Shown here: positions 25,491 to 34,656 of the stretch, piece after piece
Layout: each line of letters begins with the position of its first letter
Numbering within the stretch: position 1 is the stretch's first letter
Notes under the pieces: model-generated
Seen by the model: the letters and a program-made list of their open reading frames with translations, nothing else
Databases searched by the model: none
Told to the model about the DNA's origin: nothing
Made by a program: the position numbers and the translations under genes
Assembly: GCA_031549345.1 (NCBI GenBank)
Contig: JAVBPY010000010.1
Span: forward strand, 1 to 64,000
From: CASFRF01 sp031549345
Lineage (GTDB): Bacteria; Verrucomicrobiota; Lentisphaeria; Victivallales; Victivallaceae
Direction of reading: 5' to 3'
Length of the DNA: 64,000 bases

Positions 25491-26397
25491 GAGCAGCCTC
25501 CTTGCCAGATAAAATGTTTCCCGTGTATTCGATATCCGCCACCGTTCCGGCGGGGATTTCCAACACAATAAGATCCACGCCGTACGCGGCGAAACGCCGG
25601 ATCAGCAACGGCAAATTCATCTCGTTCGGCGTTGCAAGCGGCAGGTGCCCATCCGACCATTTCCCTTGCGGCGTTTGCGCACCGTAGGGCGACGCGTGCA
25701 AATGCACCATGCGGACACGCCCGGTGGCCAGGAGTGTTTCCGCCTCCTGATGAAAATCGCGTCCGAAAAGATGACACGCCGCCCAGAGATGGCTGGTGTC
25801 CAGGCAGTAAAAATGATCCAGCTTCGCCATCTCTTCCGGAAGCATGTTCCCGGAGGAATACGCGGGAAAATCGTTCTCGATGCAGAAACAAAGGTCGGGA
25901 AAACGTTCCCGGAGACGCGCGAGGTTTTCGCGCAGCAGCGATTGGCGCACGCCGTATTCCAGCAGATCCGCGAAATTCCGGTTCAAACGCGATCCGGGGA
26001 GAAGCGCCAGTTCCGGGCGGCATATCCGCCCCAGCGCCGCATCGTAATTCAAGTGCGGCCCGAAATTCAGAATGGGGAGATCGGTCATGAAAAAACCGTG
26101 AAATACCCCCCGTTTTACGCCGTTGGCGTGGCAGAAAAGGGCTTGCCGCTCGAACTCCTTCCAGGCAGCGGAGACATCCTTCGTCGCCAGATTCAGCAGA
26201 ATTTCCCCATTCACCGGAAGATGCGCCGACAGAGGAACGTCCGCGCCGGTCAGGCGTTCCACCATATCATTTGACGCGGAATTGTGGAGCTGCACGCCGA
26301 ATTCAAACCCATACCGCGCGGCGCATGCGCGGCATTCGTCGAGTTTCTCTTGCCAGTCATCGCCGTAGAACACGTTGGATGTAAGCTCGATGCGCAT
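25444..26397 (-). CDS. sugar phosphate isomerase/epimerase-like TIM-barrel protein
   Basis: 317 aa from the ATG at 26397, which overlaps the stop of the FAH-family gene (ATGA); a TTG one codon earlier is also possible. Resembles the AP-endonuclease-2/xylose-isomerase-like superfamily: VPLSAHLPVNGE, GVKRGVFHGFF, LCFCIENDFP with a metal Glu, FYCLDTSHLWAACHLFGRD with a Asp-His pair, and VRMVHLHASPYG. These Glu/Asp/His positions fit one divalent metal site. Substrate unknown. The C-terminal tail (Gly/Lys/His-rich) overlaps the ppk2 start and may not be conserved. Confidence 0.75.
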   Translation of the reverse strand: MRIELTSNVFYGDDWQEKLDECRACAARYGFEFGVQLHNSASNDMVERLTGADVPLSAHLPVNGEILLNLATKDVSAAWKEFERQALFCHANGVKRGVFHGFFMTDLPILNFGPHLNYDAALGRICRPELALLPGSRLNRNFADLLEYGVRQSLLRENLARLRERFPDLCFCIENDFPAYSSGNMLPEEMAKLDHFYCLDTSHLWAACHLFGRDFHQEAETLLATGRVRMVHLHASPYGAQTPQGKWSDGHLPLATPNEMNLPLLIRRFAAYGVDLIVLEIPAGTVADIEYTGNILSGKEAAHESGKEASHRTGDKG

Positions 26398-27176
26398 CAA
26401 AGCACCTGGTTGCGCAATACGCCGATTCCGGATATTTCAACTTCAGAAACGTCGCCGGAAGCAAGGTAACGCGGAGGCCTCTGCGCCATTCCCACGCCGC
26501 CGGGCGTCCCCGTCAGAATCACCGTCCCTGGAAGAAGGGTGATTTCCTGCGAAAGAAAGGAGATCAAATGCGGCACGTCGAAAATCAGGTCCGCCAGACC
26601 CTGGCACTGCATTGTTTTTCCGTTGAGGCGCGAAGACACAACGACTTCCGCCAAATCCAGCTCGGTTTCCAGCACGGGTCCCAGGGGACAGAATGTATCG
26701 AAGGATTTTCCGCGCGCCCACTGCAGATCGAGCTTCAGCTGTACGTCGCGCGCGGAAACGTCGTTCGCGCACGTGTAGCCGAGAACATAGTTCAACGCTT
26801 TTTCCGGCGAAACACGGAAAGCACTGCGACCGATGACGACGGCAAGCTCCGCTTCGTAATCCACTTCCGCAGGGTGCGATGCGGGAAGACGGATCGGCGT
26901 TTCATGGCCGATTACCGCGCTCGTAAGTTTAATAAACATCGCCGGATGCGGCGGCGGGGCAATGGCGCATTCCGCGCTGTGGTTGCGGTAATTTACGCCG
27001 ACGCAGATCACATTGACCGGGTCCAACGGGGAAAGAAAACGCAAAATATTGCCCGCGATAACGCCGGTTTCCTTCAGCGTTCCATCCAAAAGATCGCCTT
27101 CCATAACGCGCCATTGCGCTCCATCACGGCGGACATGGCAAATGCCGGAGGCAAGTTCGACGCGGGCAATCTTCAT
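26397..27176 (-). CDS. fumarylacetoacetate hydrolase family protein
   Basis: 259 aa. The FAH catalytic domain is complete: VGVNYRNHSAEC, PAMFIKLTSAVIGHETPIRLP, VDYEAELAVVIG with the metal-binding Glu pair, GYTCANDVSARDVQ, WARGKSFDTFCPLGPVL and VILTGTPGGVG. Members hydrolyse or decarboxylate 2-oxo acids such as acylpyruvates, oxaloacetate or 2-keto-3-deoxy sugar acids; the substrate here cannot be told. Overlaps lspA and the TIM-barrel gene by 4 and 3 bp, so it is co-translated with them. Link to sugar-acid breakdown is only suggested by the isomerase-like neighbour. Confidence 0.88.
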   Translation of the reverse strand: MKIARVELASGICHVRRDGAQWRVMEGDLLDGTLKETGVIAGNILRFLSPLDPVNVICVGVNYRNHSAECAIAPPPHPAMFIKLTSAVIGHETPIRLPASHPAEVDYEAELAVVIGRSAFRVSPEKALNYVLGYTCANDVSARDVQLKLDLQWARGKSFDTFCPLGPVLETELDLAEVVVSSRLNGKTMQCQGLADLIFDVPHLISFLSQEITLLPGTVILTGTPGGVGMAQRPPRYLASGDVSEVEISGIGVLRNQVL

Positions 27177-27664
27177 GCAAGCTCCTTTTTACGGCGGCGT
27201 TCCGGGCGCAGAAAAGAGGAAAGAACAAAAATTCCAACCCCAACGCAGAGGACGCTGTCCGCCACATTGAATACAGGATAATGCCAGTTGCCGATGTAGA
27301 AAGAGAAGAAATCCACCACCGCGCCACGCCAGAGGCGGTCGATCGAATTGCCGATGGTGCCGGAAACAATCATGAAAATCGCAACATAACGCTCCGGATA
27401 TCCGTCGCAAAGATAGCGGAGGAACACCAGGATGAGAACAAGGACAAGGAGAGCGATGCCGAGCAAAAACATCCGCTGTCCGTCGAACATATTCCACGCC
27501 GCGCCATGGTTTACCACATAGGTCAGGGAAAAACAACCGGGAATCAGCGTTACTGATTCACCCAGGGCAAAACTGCGGTCGACGAGCGCCTTGGACAATT
27601 GATCCACAAGCAATAAGAACGCCGCCCAGGCCATGGAAAAACCGATCACCGTGCGCTCGCGCAC
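27173..27664 (-). CDS. lspA: lipoprotein signal peptidase (signal peptidase II)
   Basis: About 163 aa from a GTG at 27664. I chose it because LspA proteins have some 20 residues before the first conserved Asp (LLLVDQLSKALVD) and this start gives that, clears the dksA stop at 27693 and yields the usual length. An ATG at 27634 is the alternative. Four membrane helices. The catalytic Asp pair is in GNSIDRLWRGAVVDFFSF and YPVFNVADS, with NHGAAWNMF before it. Acts in the inner membrane to cut lipidated precursors such as Pal in this window. Follows dksA in the operon. Confidence 0.9.
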   Translation of the reverse strand: MRERTVIGFSMAWAAFLLLVDQLSKALVDRSFALGESVTLIPGCFSLTYVVNHGAAWNMFDGQRMFLLGIALLVLVLILVFLRYLCDGYPERYVAIFMIVSGTIGNSIDRLWRGAVVDFFSFYIGNWHYPVFNVADSVLCVGVGIFVLSSFLRPERRRKKELA

Positions 27665-27692
27665 GCTCCCCGGTTCCAGAACTTGTAAAAGC

Positions 27693-28100
27693 TTAACGGC
27701 CAAAACGCGAATCCCGCATACTCTTTTCGCGCACGGTTTTGCACGCGGTGCAATAAATTGCATAAGGGCGGACCTCCAGACGGGCCGGGAGAATCATTTC
27801 CGCGCAATCCAGGCACTTGCCATACGTTCCGTTGAGGAGGCGCTCCAACGCTGCGTCGATGAGCTCGATGACGTTGCCGTCTTCGCTGAGGAGGCGGAGC
27901 TCCATTTCGTGCCGCGCGTTGTCGTTGCCCATATCGGCCATGTGGGTGGTCGCGCCGCGCTTGTCGGCATTGCTGCAATCGAGTGCTTCTTCGGCGCGGA
28001 ATTGCATCTGCGTCTGCACTTTATCGCGCGCCAACATCAGGCGGTCGTAGATCACGTTTTCTTCCGCGGTCAAGTCGGAAACAGTTCTTTTCTTTTTCAT
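27693..28100 (-). CDS. DksA/TraR-family zinc-finger protein
   Basis: 135 aa from the ATG at 28100 (GGAGG 9 bp upstream). Coiled-coil N-terminus (LTAEENVIYDRLMLARDKVQTQMQ), a middle LELRLLSEDGNVIELIDAALERLLNGTYG, and a C4 zinc finger, GKCLDCAEMI...YCTACK. DksA-type proteins bind the RNA polymerase secondary channel and tune transcription with ppGpp. The DxxDxA acidic tip of true DksA is not clear here (DMGNDNARHEME occupies its place), so TraR/YocK-like is as likely. The operon promoter lies in the end of the upstream gene. Confidence 0.85.
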   Translation of the reverse strand: MKKKRTVSDLTAEENVIYDRLMLARDKVQTQMQFRAEEALDCSNADKRGATTHMADMGNDNARHEMELRLLSEDGNVIELIDAALERLLNGTYGKCLDCAEMILPARLEVRPYAIYCTACKTVREKSMRDSRFGR

Positions 28101-28149
28101 GGTCGCTACCTCCGTCATTAAACGTGAAAATCTTTTTCCATCGTTTGGG

Positions 28150-28178
28150 AATATAGCACTCCATTTGTCATTTTTCAA
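28150..28178 (-). promoter_or_regulatory. promoter of the dksA-lspA-FAH-isomerase-ppk2 operon
   Basis: On the minus strand TTGAAA (28178-28173), 17 bp and TATATT (28155-28150) with TGC just before it (extended -10). It overlaps the stop of the membrane glycosyltransferase gene. Confidence 0.65.
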
Positions 28179-29947
28179 GGGGCGGGAAGCGTATAAAAAC
28201 GAATCACAAGTTCTCCGGGCAGATCCCCGGAACGCCCGTAGGCGCGCTGGGTATCCTGGAAAGCGAAAACTTCGCCGCGAACGTCCATGATTTCCAATTC
28301 AATCACCCCGCCGGAGAGCGTTTCCACCGGAAACGGCGCAACGAAAAGTTCGCCCGCGGGAACCGCAATTGTCCGCACCGCGCCGTTGACGCGCACGACA
28401 AGGTGCGCGCCCTCCGGGCTGAACAACGTCCATTCCGCATTTCCCGGACGCACAAGGCCGTCGAACTTTTTTTGCAGGCGGTCGCCGGCTTTCAGCAGAA
28501 TTTCACACCAGTTTCCGTTCGTGAACGGGCCGTTGTCCAGAAACATCGTGCGCCCGTCCATGAATTCCACCCGGACGCCGTGCGGGCGCACAAGGCGCAT
28601 CATCGGGGCTTCCGCAAAATCACGGTAAAGATCGTTCGCACAAAACGCCACCCATGTACCCAAAAGCAGCGCGGGCAGCAACAGGCGAACCCGCTCCCGC
28701 GGGTTGAAGCGGAAGGCGGTGTCGACGAGAATTCCGCCGAAAATCGCAACAAGGGGGAGAATCGGCGCCCGGAAACGCGAGAGGATGTAAAACACCACCG
28801 TCGCCGCCGTATAAGCGAATACGAAGTAATACAGCAATGCAAGGCGGGGCGAACGCCGCCGCCAAAGGCGCGGCAAAGCAAGGAGCATTCCGCCCAACGC
28901 CAAGGCGATCAACACCCCTGAGCGTCCGAAAAGAAAAGACCGCAGCACAGCACTCCGTTCCCCCTCCCCATACAAGGAAACGTTGTTCGGGATTTCCCGG
29001 TAGTCGAAGAATAGGAGGAACTTGCGTCCGTACAATTCCAGCACCGCGCCGGGTTCGCGCACAAACCAGTCGCCGAGCTGGCGCGCCACGGAACGCCCGG
29101 CTGCCGCGCGCGTCATAAAATCCTGATAACTCGGCGGATATTCCATGGGGCCCGCCGGAAGTCCCGGGTTGCGGCCTCCCGGCGGCGCTTCCGGCGTGTT
29201 CCCGAGCGCAAGCACCGCGTCGGCGGCGGTCGAAGGGCCGGTTAAATGCCCCCGCAGGCGCGTATTGCGCCACGCGAAAGGAACCTGAACGGCGAGCATA
29301 AGAGCAAGCATGATCCCGACGAGCGCGACGTTCCGGAGATTCCAACGTTTCCAGAAAAGGAAGAGGACGATTCCCGGCAAAAAGCACCATGCGTTCCCGC
29401 GTGTGAGAATCGCGGCGCCGGCCACCGCGCCAAGGAGAAGGGCCCAAATCCAACTTGGATTGCGCCGTGTTTTCAACGTCAGAAAAAACAGCAGCGCAAG
29501 GAGGAACGATTGAAGTGTTTCATTTTGGGAAAAAGGGGTGTAAAGAAGAAGCGGCGTCGAAACGGCTGCGAGTCCCGCCGCCCAAAGTCCGGCGCGGCGG
29601 CTCCAGATTTCCGCACCGCAACGCCCGGCGAAGTACACGGCGAATGCGCCGAGGAGAGCCTGGGCAAGAATCACCGCGTACGTTGAAGTTCCGGATACAA
29701 GGTACAGCGACGGGAGGAAAACCGCGTAATAAAACGGCTGGTAGTAAAACTCTCCGGTAAAATTTCCCGCCGCCGCCTGTCGCGCAAGTTCCATGTAGGT
29801 ATGCAAATCGCTCAGGGGGGACGGGAAGAATACGCTGTTTCGCCCTCCGTTCCAGGAGGCCAGTTCCCAGGAAACAACCAGCCGCAGAAGAAACGCAACG
29901 CCCGCAATGCTCCAGAGCAACCGGGCGAAGCGTGACACGCCTCTCAT
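28175..29947 (-). CDS. GT39/ArnT-like membrane glycosyltransferase
   Basis: 590 aa with about ten membrane helices over the first 430 residues and a soluble periplasmic C-terminal part of about 150 residues rich in beta strands. PLSDLHTYMELARQAAAGNFTGEFYYQPFYYAVFLP in the first external loop carries the acidic residue and the YxPxxY pattern seen in dolichyl-phosphate-mannose mannosyltransferase-like (PMT_2) proteins, which use lipid-linked sugars. Acceptor and sugar are unknown. The ATG overlaps the frr stop by one base (TGATG). The extra C-terminal domain is not part of the common family core. Confidence 0.75.
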   Translation of the reverse strand: MRGVSRFARLLWSIAGVAFLLRLVVSWELASWNGGRNSVFFPSPLSDLHTYMELARQAAAGNFTGEFYYQPFYYAVFLPSLYLVSGTSTYAVILAQALLGAFAVYFAGRCGAEIWSRRAGLWAAGLAAVSTPLLLYTPFSQNETLQSFLLALLFFLTLKTRRNPSWIWALLLGAVAGAAILTRGNAWCFLPGIVLFLFWKRWNLRNVALVGIMLALMLAVQVPFAWRNTRLRGHLTGPSTAADAVLALGNTPEAPPGGRNPGLPAGPMEYPPSYQDFMTRAAAGRSVARQLGDWFVREPGAVLELYGRKFLLFFDYREIPNNVSLYGEGERSAVLRSFLFGRSGVLIALALGGMLLALPRLWRRRSPRLALLYYFVFAYTAATVVFYILSRFRAPILPLVAIFGGILVDTAFRFNPRERVRLLLPALLLGTWVAFCANDLYRDFAEAPMMRLVRPHGVRVEFMDGRTMFLDNGPFTNGNWCEILLKAGDRLQKKFDGLVRPGNAEWTLFSPEGAHLVVRVNGAVRTIAVPAGELFVAPFPVETLSGGVIELEIMDVRGEVFAFQDTQRAYGRSGDLPGELVIRFYTLPAP

Positions 29948-30507
29948 CAGACGGTCATCAATTCTTTTTCTTTGAGGACGAGCATTTTGTCGAGCGTGGC
30001 GATGTAATTGTCGGTCATTTTTTGAATTTCATCAAGCTTGCGTTTGAGATCGTCTTCCGTCAAATCGCCGTTCTTCTGGCCTTTTTTGGCCACTTCGTTT
30101 GCATCGCGGCGGAGGTTGCGGAGGGCGACTTTCGCGTCTTCGGTCTGCGCTTTGGCCTGCTTGCTCAAGGCGGTCCGGCGATCCATGCTCAGTTCGGGAA
30201 TCGGCAGCTTGAGGGTGCGCCCGTCGCTCATCGGCGTGATTCCGATGTTGGAAGAAAGAATCGCTTTTTCGATTGCGGAAACCGCCGTGGTGTCCCACGG
30301 TTGAATTGCCAGCAACCGCGGCTCCGGCGCGGTGATCCCGGCGATCTCTTTCAAGCGCGTCGGGGTCCCGTAGTATTCAACCATGATGTTTTCGACAAGA
30401 GCGGGGGACGCTTTCCCCGTCCGCAGGGTTCCGAAATGCTGTTTAAGGGCGTCCTCGGTCTTCATCATGTGTTCTTCAAGATCGTCGATCAGATTGCTGA
30501 GTTCCAT
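29947..30507 (-). CDS. frr: ribosome recycling factor
   Basis: 186 aa, normal length. With EF-G it splits the post-termination ribosome. The three-helix bundle is clear: MKTEDALKQHFGTLRTGKASPALVENIMVEYYGTPTRLKEIAGITAPEPRLLAIQPWD at the N-terminus, PIPELSMDRRTALSKQAK and RNLRRDANEVAKK with the conserved Arg residues of the ribosome-binding face. GGAG lies 7 bp before the ATG and a good promoter 28 bp before it. Usually next to pyrH and tsf; here it is instead first in an operon with a membrane glycosyltransferase. Confidence 0.97.
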   Translation of the reverse strand: MELSNLIDDLEEHMMKTEDALKQHFGTLRTGKASPALVENIMVEYYGTPTRLKEIAGITAPEPRLLAIQPWDTTAVSAIEKAILSSNIGITPMSDGRTLKLPIPELSMDRRTALSKQAKAQTEDAKVALRNLRRDANEVAKKGQKNGDLTEDDLKRKLDEIQKMTDNYIATLDKMLVLKEKELMTV

Positions 30508-30534
30508 TTTTCATGCTCCTTGCTGTTTCTGAAT

Positions 30535-30563
30535 AGTATAAGGCCATTGGAGGCATTTTTCAA
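30535..30563 (-). promoter_or_regulatory. frr promoter
   Basis: On the minus strand TTGAAA (30563-30558), 17 bp and TATACT (30540-30535), 28 bp before the frr ATG. Confidence 0.75.
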
Positions 30564-30580
30564 GTTTTCCGTGCGCTTTT

Positions 30581-33016
30581 TCAGTAAGTCTGCCGTAAAT
30601 GGCGGATTTTAAAAGCATCCCGGAAGGCGGCAAGCGTAATTTCGCCGCGCGGCGTGAAACGAATCCGGCGCGGCTCGTTCGGCAAAAGCGTGAATGCGTT
30701 GTCCGAAAATACGCCGGGAATTCCTTCCGCATCCAATGCGCAGAAAAACGCCGGGGCGGACGAAGTCAGCTGCACATCGCATGCGCCATCCGCAAACGCA
30801 AAGTGCGTCTGGATCTCCGTTTCGGCGAGTTCGCAAAGTTTGTATGGCGCAAGGAACACCGTATTCTCCGCAACCTTTTCTTCGTCCTGGTAAAGTTCCA
30901 AAACCAAAAACACGGACTCCTCCGCGACGGCGGGAATTTGCATATTCCCCAATTCAGCAACCGCGCCCGCGCCGACACGGCAATTTCGCGTGGAAGCCGC
31001 CACAAGCGCGCCGGAAAAATCGAACCACCGCAAACGGATTTGAAGAGTGAGCGCTTTGGGCAAATCATTCAGAACAAATGCGCGCAATGCTTCGCCCGGC
31101 GCACGGTAGGCAATCACTGCGAGCGGCGCGAAGAAATTCCGTATTCCGTAATGCAGCAGTTTCCACTTTCCGCCGTATTCGATGCTCGACCACGAGGCCA
31201 CGGGCCAGTTGTCGTTCAACTGCCAGATGATGGCGCCGAGGCAGTGGGGGCGCAAGCTGCGCCAGTACTCCACCCCGGTTTTAATGGCCAGCATCTGCTG
31301 AACCTGGCTGAGGTACAGGAAATCCTCGAAACGCGACGGCATCCGGAAGTATCGGCCGAACATGCCGATGATCGGCGCGCAGCCGTGGTAGCATTTTTCG
31401 TGGTAATCCACTTGCGGGCTGAAAACGTTGTAATTGTTTTCATCGGCGTACGTGCGAACGGTTTCAAAGGAAGGGAACGACTGGTAGCCGAATTCGGAAC
31501 AAAACCGAGGACGGACGTTGTAATATGCGCTGAAGGGCTTGCTTCCGTGCCAGACCTCCCAGTAATGCATATCCCCGCAGCGGTCGTCGTGCCAGTTATC
31601 ATTGAAATTGCCGGGGCCGCCGCACGGCGAACTCGGCCAGAAAACACGCTCGGGATCGCATTGTTCCACGGCTTTTCCGAGTTCGCGGTTCAGCCGGTCG
31701 TAATTGATCAGGTATGTTTTTGACGCGGCGCGCGCGACCGCATCCCACTGCAAGGCGCCGATGCATTCATTGTCTCCGCACCAAAGAGCGATGCAGGGAT
31801 GGTGGCGCAACCGGCGGATTTGAAATTCAATTTCTTCACGGACGTTCTCTGTAAATTCCGGAGTGGAAGGATACGTCCCGCAGGCGAACATCATATCCTG
31901 CCAGACCAGCAGCCCCTTTTCGTCGCACATCTCGTAAAAAAAGTCGCTTTCGTACTGGCCGCCTCCCCATACGCGAATGATGTTCATGTTCGCGCGGAGG
32001 GCGGAATCGAGAAGCCATTCGGTCGTTTCGCGCGTTTGCCGCGCGGGGAGCGCATCGGTGGGAATCCAGTTGGCGCCTTTGGCGAAAAGGTCGGTTCCAT
32101 TCACACGGAACCCGAGCGAACGGCCCGCGGCGTCCTCCTCGTTGATCACCTCCAACTTCCGCAGGCCGATGCGGTGCGCCAAAGAACCGTCCGGCGAGGA
32201 AACCAGTGCGTCGTACAACACCGCCTCGCCCATTCCCGCCGGGTACCATAAGCGCGGATGCGGGACAAGAAACACCGTGCGAACACGGTTTTCCCCTTCT
32301 TTCAGGCGGGCGCGAATGGTTTTGATTTCTCCGTTGAACGCAAAGACCACCGGGAGTGTCCCCGCAGCAAAGGCGTGCAACTCCGCGGTAAGCTCCACCG
32401 TGCAACCTTTGTCATCGAAAATCTGCCGGTCGTAGAGATGCTCCAGTTTCGCAACATTGTGCCCAGTGAGCGTAAGTTCGCCGTATACGCCGGAAACCAT
32501 CAGGCAAATTCCCCAATCCCAACCGCCGTGGCACTGGGTCTTGCGGATGCGGTTGATCGTTTTGGCCATTCCCTGCATACCGGAGAGTTTCAGCGATTCG
32601 GCGGCGGCGATACGATCCGCCTCCTTCCAGGCCGAAGCGATGTTGATTTCAATGGTGTTTTTTCCGGCTTTCAGGAAACGTTTGATTTCCGTTCTATAGC
32701 GGCGGAACATATTTTTCGTACGCAGAATCTTTTTCCCGTTGATCCGGATTTCGGCAAACGTATCGACGCGTTCCAAATTCAGACAAATATAGGGGCTTGC
32801 GAGAAAATCCGGCTCGAGCGAAAATGTCCGCGAAAAACACCATGCTTTGCGAGCGATATCCTGCACCAAAATTTCGTTGCGTCCCCAGTACGGATCGGGA
32901 ATGCGCCCCGCGGCGAGCAGCGCGCTGTAATTATCACCCGGCAGCGCGGCCGGAATCGAAGTCCCGTCTTCCCCGGACAACACCCACTCTCCTGCAAGAT
33001 CCAGACCGTTTTCCAT
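30581..33016 (-). CDS. GH2 beta-mannosidase
   Basis: 811 aa from the ATG at 33016 (GGAGC upstream), without a signal peptide, so cytosolic. Order: N-terminal GH2 jelly roll (LAGEWVLSGED, ALPGDNYSALLAAGRIPDPYWGRNE, the hallmark start of beta-mannosidases), an immunoglobulin-like domain (HNVAKLEHLY...), then the barrel with GANWIPTDALPAR, NIIRVWGGGQYESDFFYEMCDEKGLLVWQD and ALWCGDNECIG (acid/base Glu near 417). The nucleophile region is FCSEFGYQSFPS (Glu near 508). It removes non-reducing beta-mannose, for example from mannan or N-glycan cores. Divergent from the secreted esterase operon, with a shared 128-bp promoter region. Confidence 0.9.
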   Translation of the reverse strand: MENGLDLAGEWVLSGEDGTSIPAALPGDNYSALLAAGRIPDPYWGRNEILVQDIARKAWCFSRTFSLEPDFLASPYICLNLERVDTFAEIRINGKKILRTKNMFRRYRTEIKRFLKAGKNTIEINIASAWKEADRIAAAESLKLSGMQGMAKTINRIRKTQCHGGWDWGICLMVSGVYGELTLTGHNVAKLEHLYDRQIFDDKGCTVELTAELHAFAAGTLPVVFAFNGEIKTIRARLKEGENRVRTVFLVPHPRLWYPAGMGEAVLYDALVSSPDGSLAHRIGLRKLEVINEEDAAGRSLGFRVNGTDLFAKGANWIPTDALPARQTRETTEWLLDSALRANMNIIRVWGGGQYESDFFYEMCDEKGLLVWQDMMFACGTYPSTPEFTENVREEIEFQIRRLRHHPCIALWCGDNECIGALQWDAVARAASKTYLINYDRLNRELGKAVEQCDPERVFWPSSPCGGPGNFNDNWHDDRCGDMHYWEVWHGSKPFSAYYNVRPRFCSEFGYQSFPSFETVRTYADENNYNVFSPQVDYHEKCYHGCAPIIGMFGRYFRMPSRFEDFLYLSQVQQMLAIKTGVEYWRSLRPHCLGAIIWQLNDNWPVASWSSIEYGGKWKLLHYGIRNFFAPLAVIAYRAPGEALRAFVLNDLPKALTLQIRLRWFDFSGALVAASTRNCRVGAGAVAELGNMQIPAVAEESVFLVLELYQDEEKVAENTVFLAPYKLCELAETEIQTHFAFADGACDVQLTSSAPAFFCALDAEGIPGVFSDNAFTLLPNEPRRIRFTPRGEITLAAFRDAFKIRHLRQTY

Positions 33017-33082
33017 AGCACATTGCTCCGTTGGTTGTTTCAGACAATGTAGCATCGATGCGAAAGTAAGCAAACGCGCGAT

Positions 33083-33110
33083 TTGCATTTTTTATACGAG
33101 TTGCTATATT
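33083..33110 (+). promoter_or_regulatory. promoter of the esterase-GntR-paralogue operon
   Basis: TTGCAT (33083-33088), 16 bp and TATATT (33105-33110) preceded by TGC (extended -10). The ATG at 33145 follows, with AGGAGG 7 bp before it. Confidence 0.7.
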
Positions 33111-33144
33111 AACATTAATTCTAATCCAATCAGGAGGAACCATC

Positions 33145-34656
33145 ATGCATCGTTTCCGACTTTTTCTCGCCTTCGGCTTCGCCGGAGCCGCCTTCTCGGC
33201 CTCCGCCGACCCCATGATTCCGAACGGCGGTTTCGAACGCTGGGATGAAGTGAAAAACCCGCAGACCAACATCGCAAAATTCCCGGACAACCTCAAGCCG
33301 GAGGGCTGGTCGCCGGGGAACCACCGCCCCAATCAATCAATCCCGCAAACGTCCGAAGCGGCGAAGGATACGACCGTTAAACATGGCGGCGAGGCTTCCA
33401 TCCGCCTGACTTGCACCGCGCCGACCAGCATGCCGAACCAGGCGGCCACCTGGGACATCAAGGTTACACCGGAAAAATACTACCGCCTCTCCGCCTGGGT
33501 CAAGGGCGAAAACATTCAGCCCGATCCGAAAGCCCGCACGGCGGGAGCAATCATGACGTTCAGTACGGCCCCCGCGAAAAACTTCTGGCAGCGCCAGTAC
33601 ATGGAAATATCCGTGTTCCAGCCGTCGGGGACTTTTGAGTGGAAACAGGTCAGCAAAATCTACAACGTCATGCGAAACTGCGACCGCCTCCTGGTCGCCT
33701 TCGCGCTGCAAAACGCGTCGGGGACGCTCTGGGTGGACGATGTGACGTTGGAGGAATCCAGCGAAGAGGAATTTCTCAAGCAGGAGGAATCGGAAATAAC
33801 CGCCAAGCAGAAGCCATCGGTATTTCACCTCCATTACGGCCCCTCCGGTCGCCAGATCATGAACCTTTATCTTGCCAAATCGGAAACGCCGACGCCCGTG
33901 TTCGTGATCTACCACGGCGGCGGCTGGCTCGGTGGAAACGGCGTGAAGGAGGCCGAACAGGGGCGCAACGACGGAGCCATCGAACGGATGAACCGCAACG
34001 GCATCTCCGTCGCCGTCGTCAACTACCGCCTGTCCCCCCTCCCCGCGCCGCTGCACGACGCGGCCCGCGCAATCCAATTCTTGCGTTACAACGCGGCGAA
34101 GTACAACTTGAACAAAGAGCGTTTCCTCGCCCACGGATTCTCGGCGGGGGCGACCACCAGCTTGTGGCTTGCCGCCCACGATGATATGGCCGATCCGAAG
34201 TCGGACGATCCAATCGCGCGTGAATCGACCCGCCTTTGCGGCGCGTGGGTTCTCGGCGCGCAAGCCACCATCGACCCGGTGCAGATTCGCGCATGGAACA
34301 ATGAAGACGCCCTGAAGCACGCCATGTTCCACCGCGCGTTCGACTTCGCCAACAACAAGGAGATGGAGGAAAAGTACGAGCAGTTCAAAGACCAGTACCG
34401 CGAATATTCGCCGGTTACCCACGTCAGCAAAGACGATCCGCCCGTGCTCCTCGGCTACAGCCGCGCCATGGATGATCCCGGCGACGGCGTGCATCACACC
34501 AAGTTCGGCTACGGATACAAACTCGCCGCGGACAAGGTCGGCGCGCCCTGCGATCTTCTGATGAATCCCAAGGACAAGGACATGGTTTCCGTGCCGCGTT
34601 ATACCGACGGAACCAAGTTCGTCATCGAAACTCTGACCGGCAAGCCGCAGAAATGA
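33145..34656 (+). CDS. secreted alpha/beta-hydrolase (HSL-like esterase) with N-terminal jelly roll
   Basis: 503 aa. Signal peptide MHRFRLFLAFGFAGAAFSASA. Residues 22-205 look like a carbohydrate-binding-type jelly roll (MIPNGGFERWDE, PEGWSPGNH, GGEASIRLTC, YYRLSAWVKG, TLWVDDVTLEE). Residues 230-500 are an alpha/beta hydrolase with the oxyanion motif HGGGWLGG near 258 and the nucleophile elbow GFSAGATTS near 331, as in the hormone-sensitive-lipase group, which often deacetylates sugars or polysaccharides. The acid and His of the triad are not certain by eye. First gene of the operon, overlapping the GntR gene by 4 bp. A role in removing ester groups from a polysaccharide before hydrolysis is inferred. 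Confidence 0.8.
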   Translation: MHRFRLFLAFGFAGAAFSASADPMIPNGGFERWDEVKNPQTNIAKFPDNLKPEGWSPGNHRPNQSIPQTSEAAKDTTVKHGGEASIRLTCTAPTSMPNQAATWDIKVTPEKYYRLSAWVKGENIQPDPKARTAGAIMTFSTAPAKNFWQRQYMEISVFQPSGTFEWKQVSKIYNVMRNCDRLLVAFALQNASGTLWVDDVTLEESSEEEFLKQEESEITAKQKPSVFHLHYGPSGRQIMNLYLAKSETPTPVFVIYHGGGWLGGNGVKEAEQGRNDGAIERMNRNGISVAVVNYRLSPLPAPLHDAARAIQFLRYNAAKYNLNKERFLAHGFSAGATTSLWLAAHDDMADPKSDDPIARESTRLCGAWVLGAQATIDPVQIRAWNNEDALKHAMFHRAFDFANNKEMEEKYEQFKDQYREYSPVTHVSKDDPPVLLGYSRAMDDPGDGVHHTKFGYGYKLAADKVGAPCDLLMNPKDKDMVSVPRYTDGTKFVIETLTGKPQK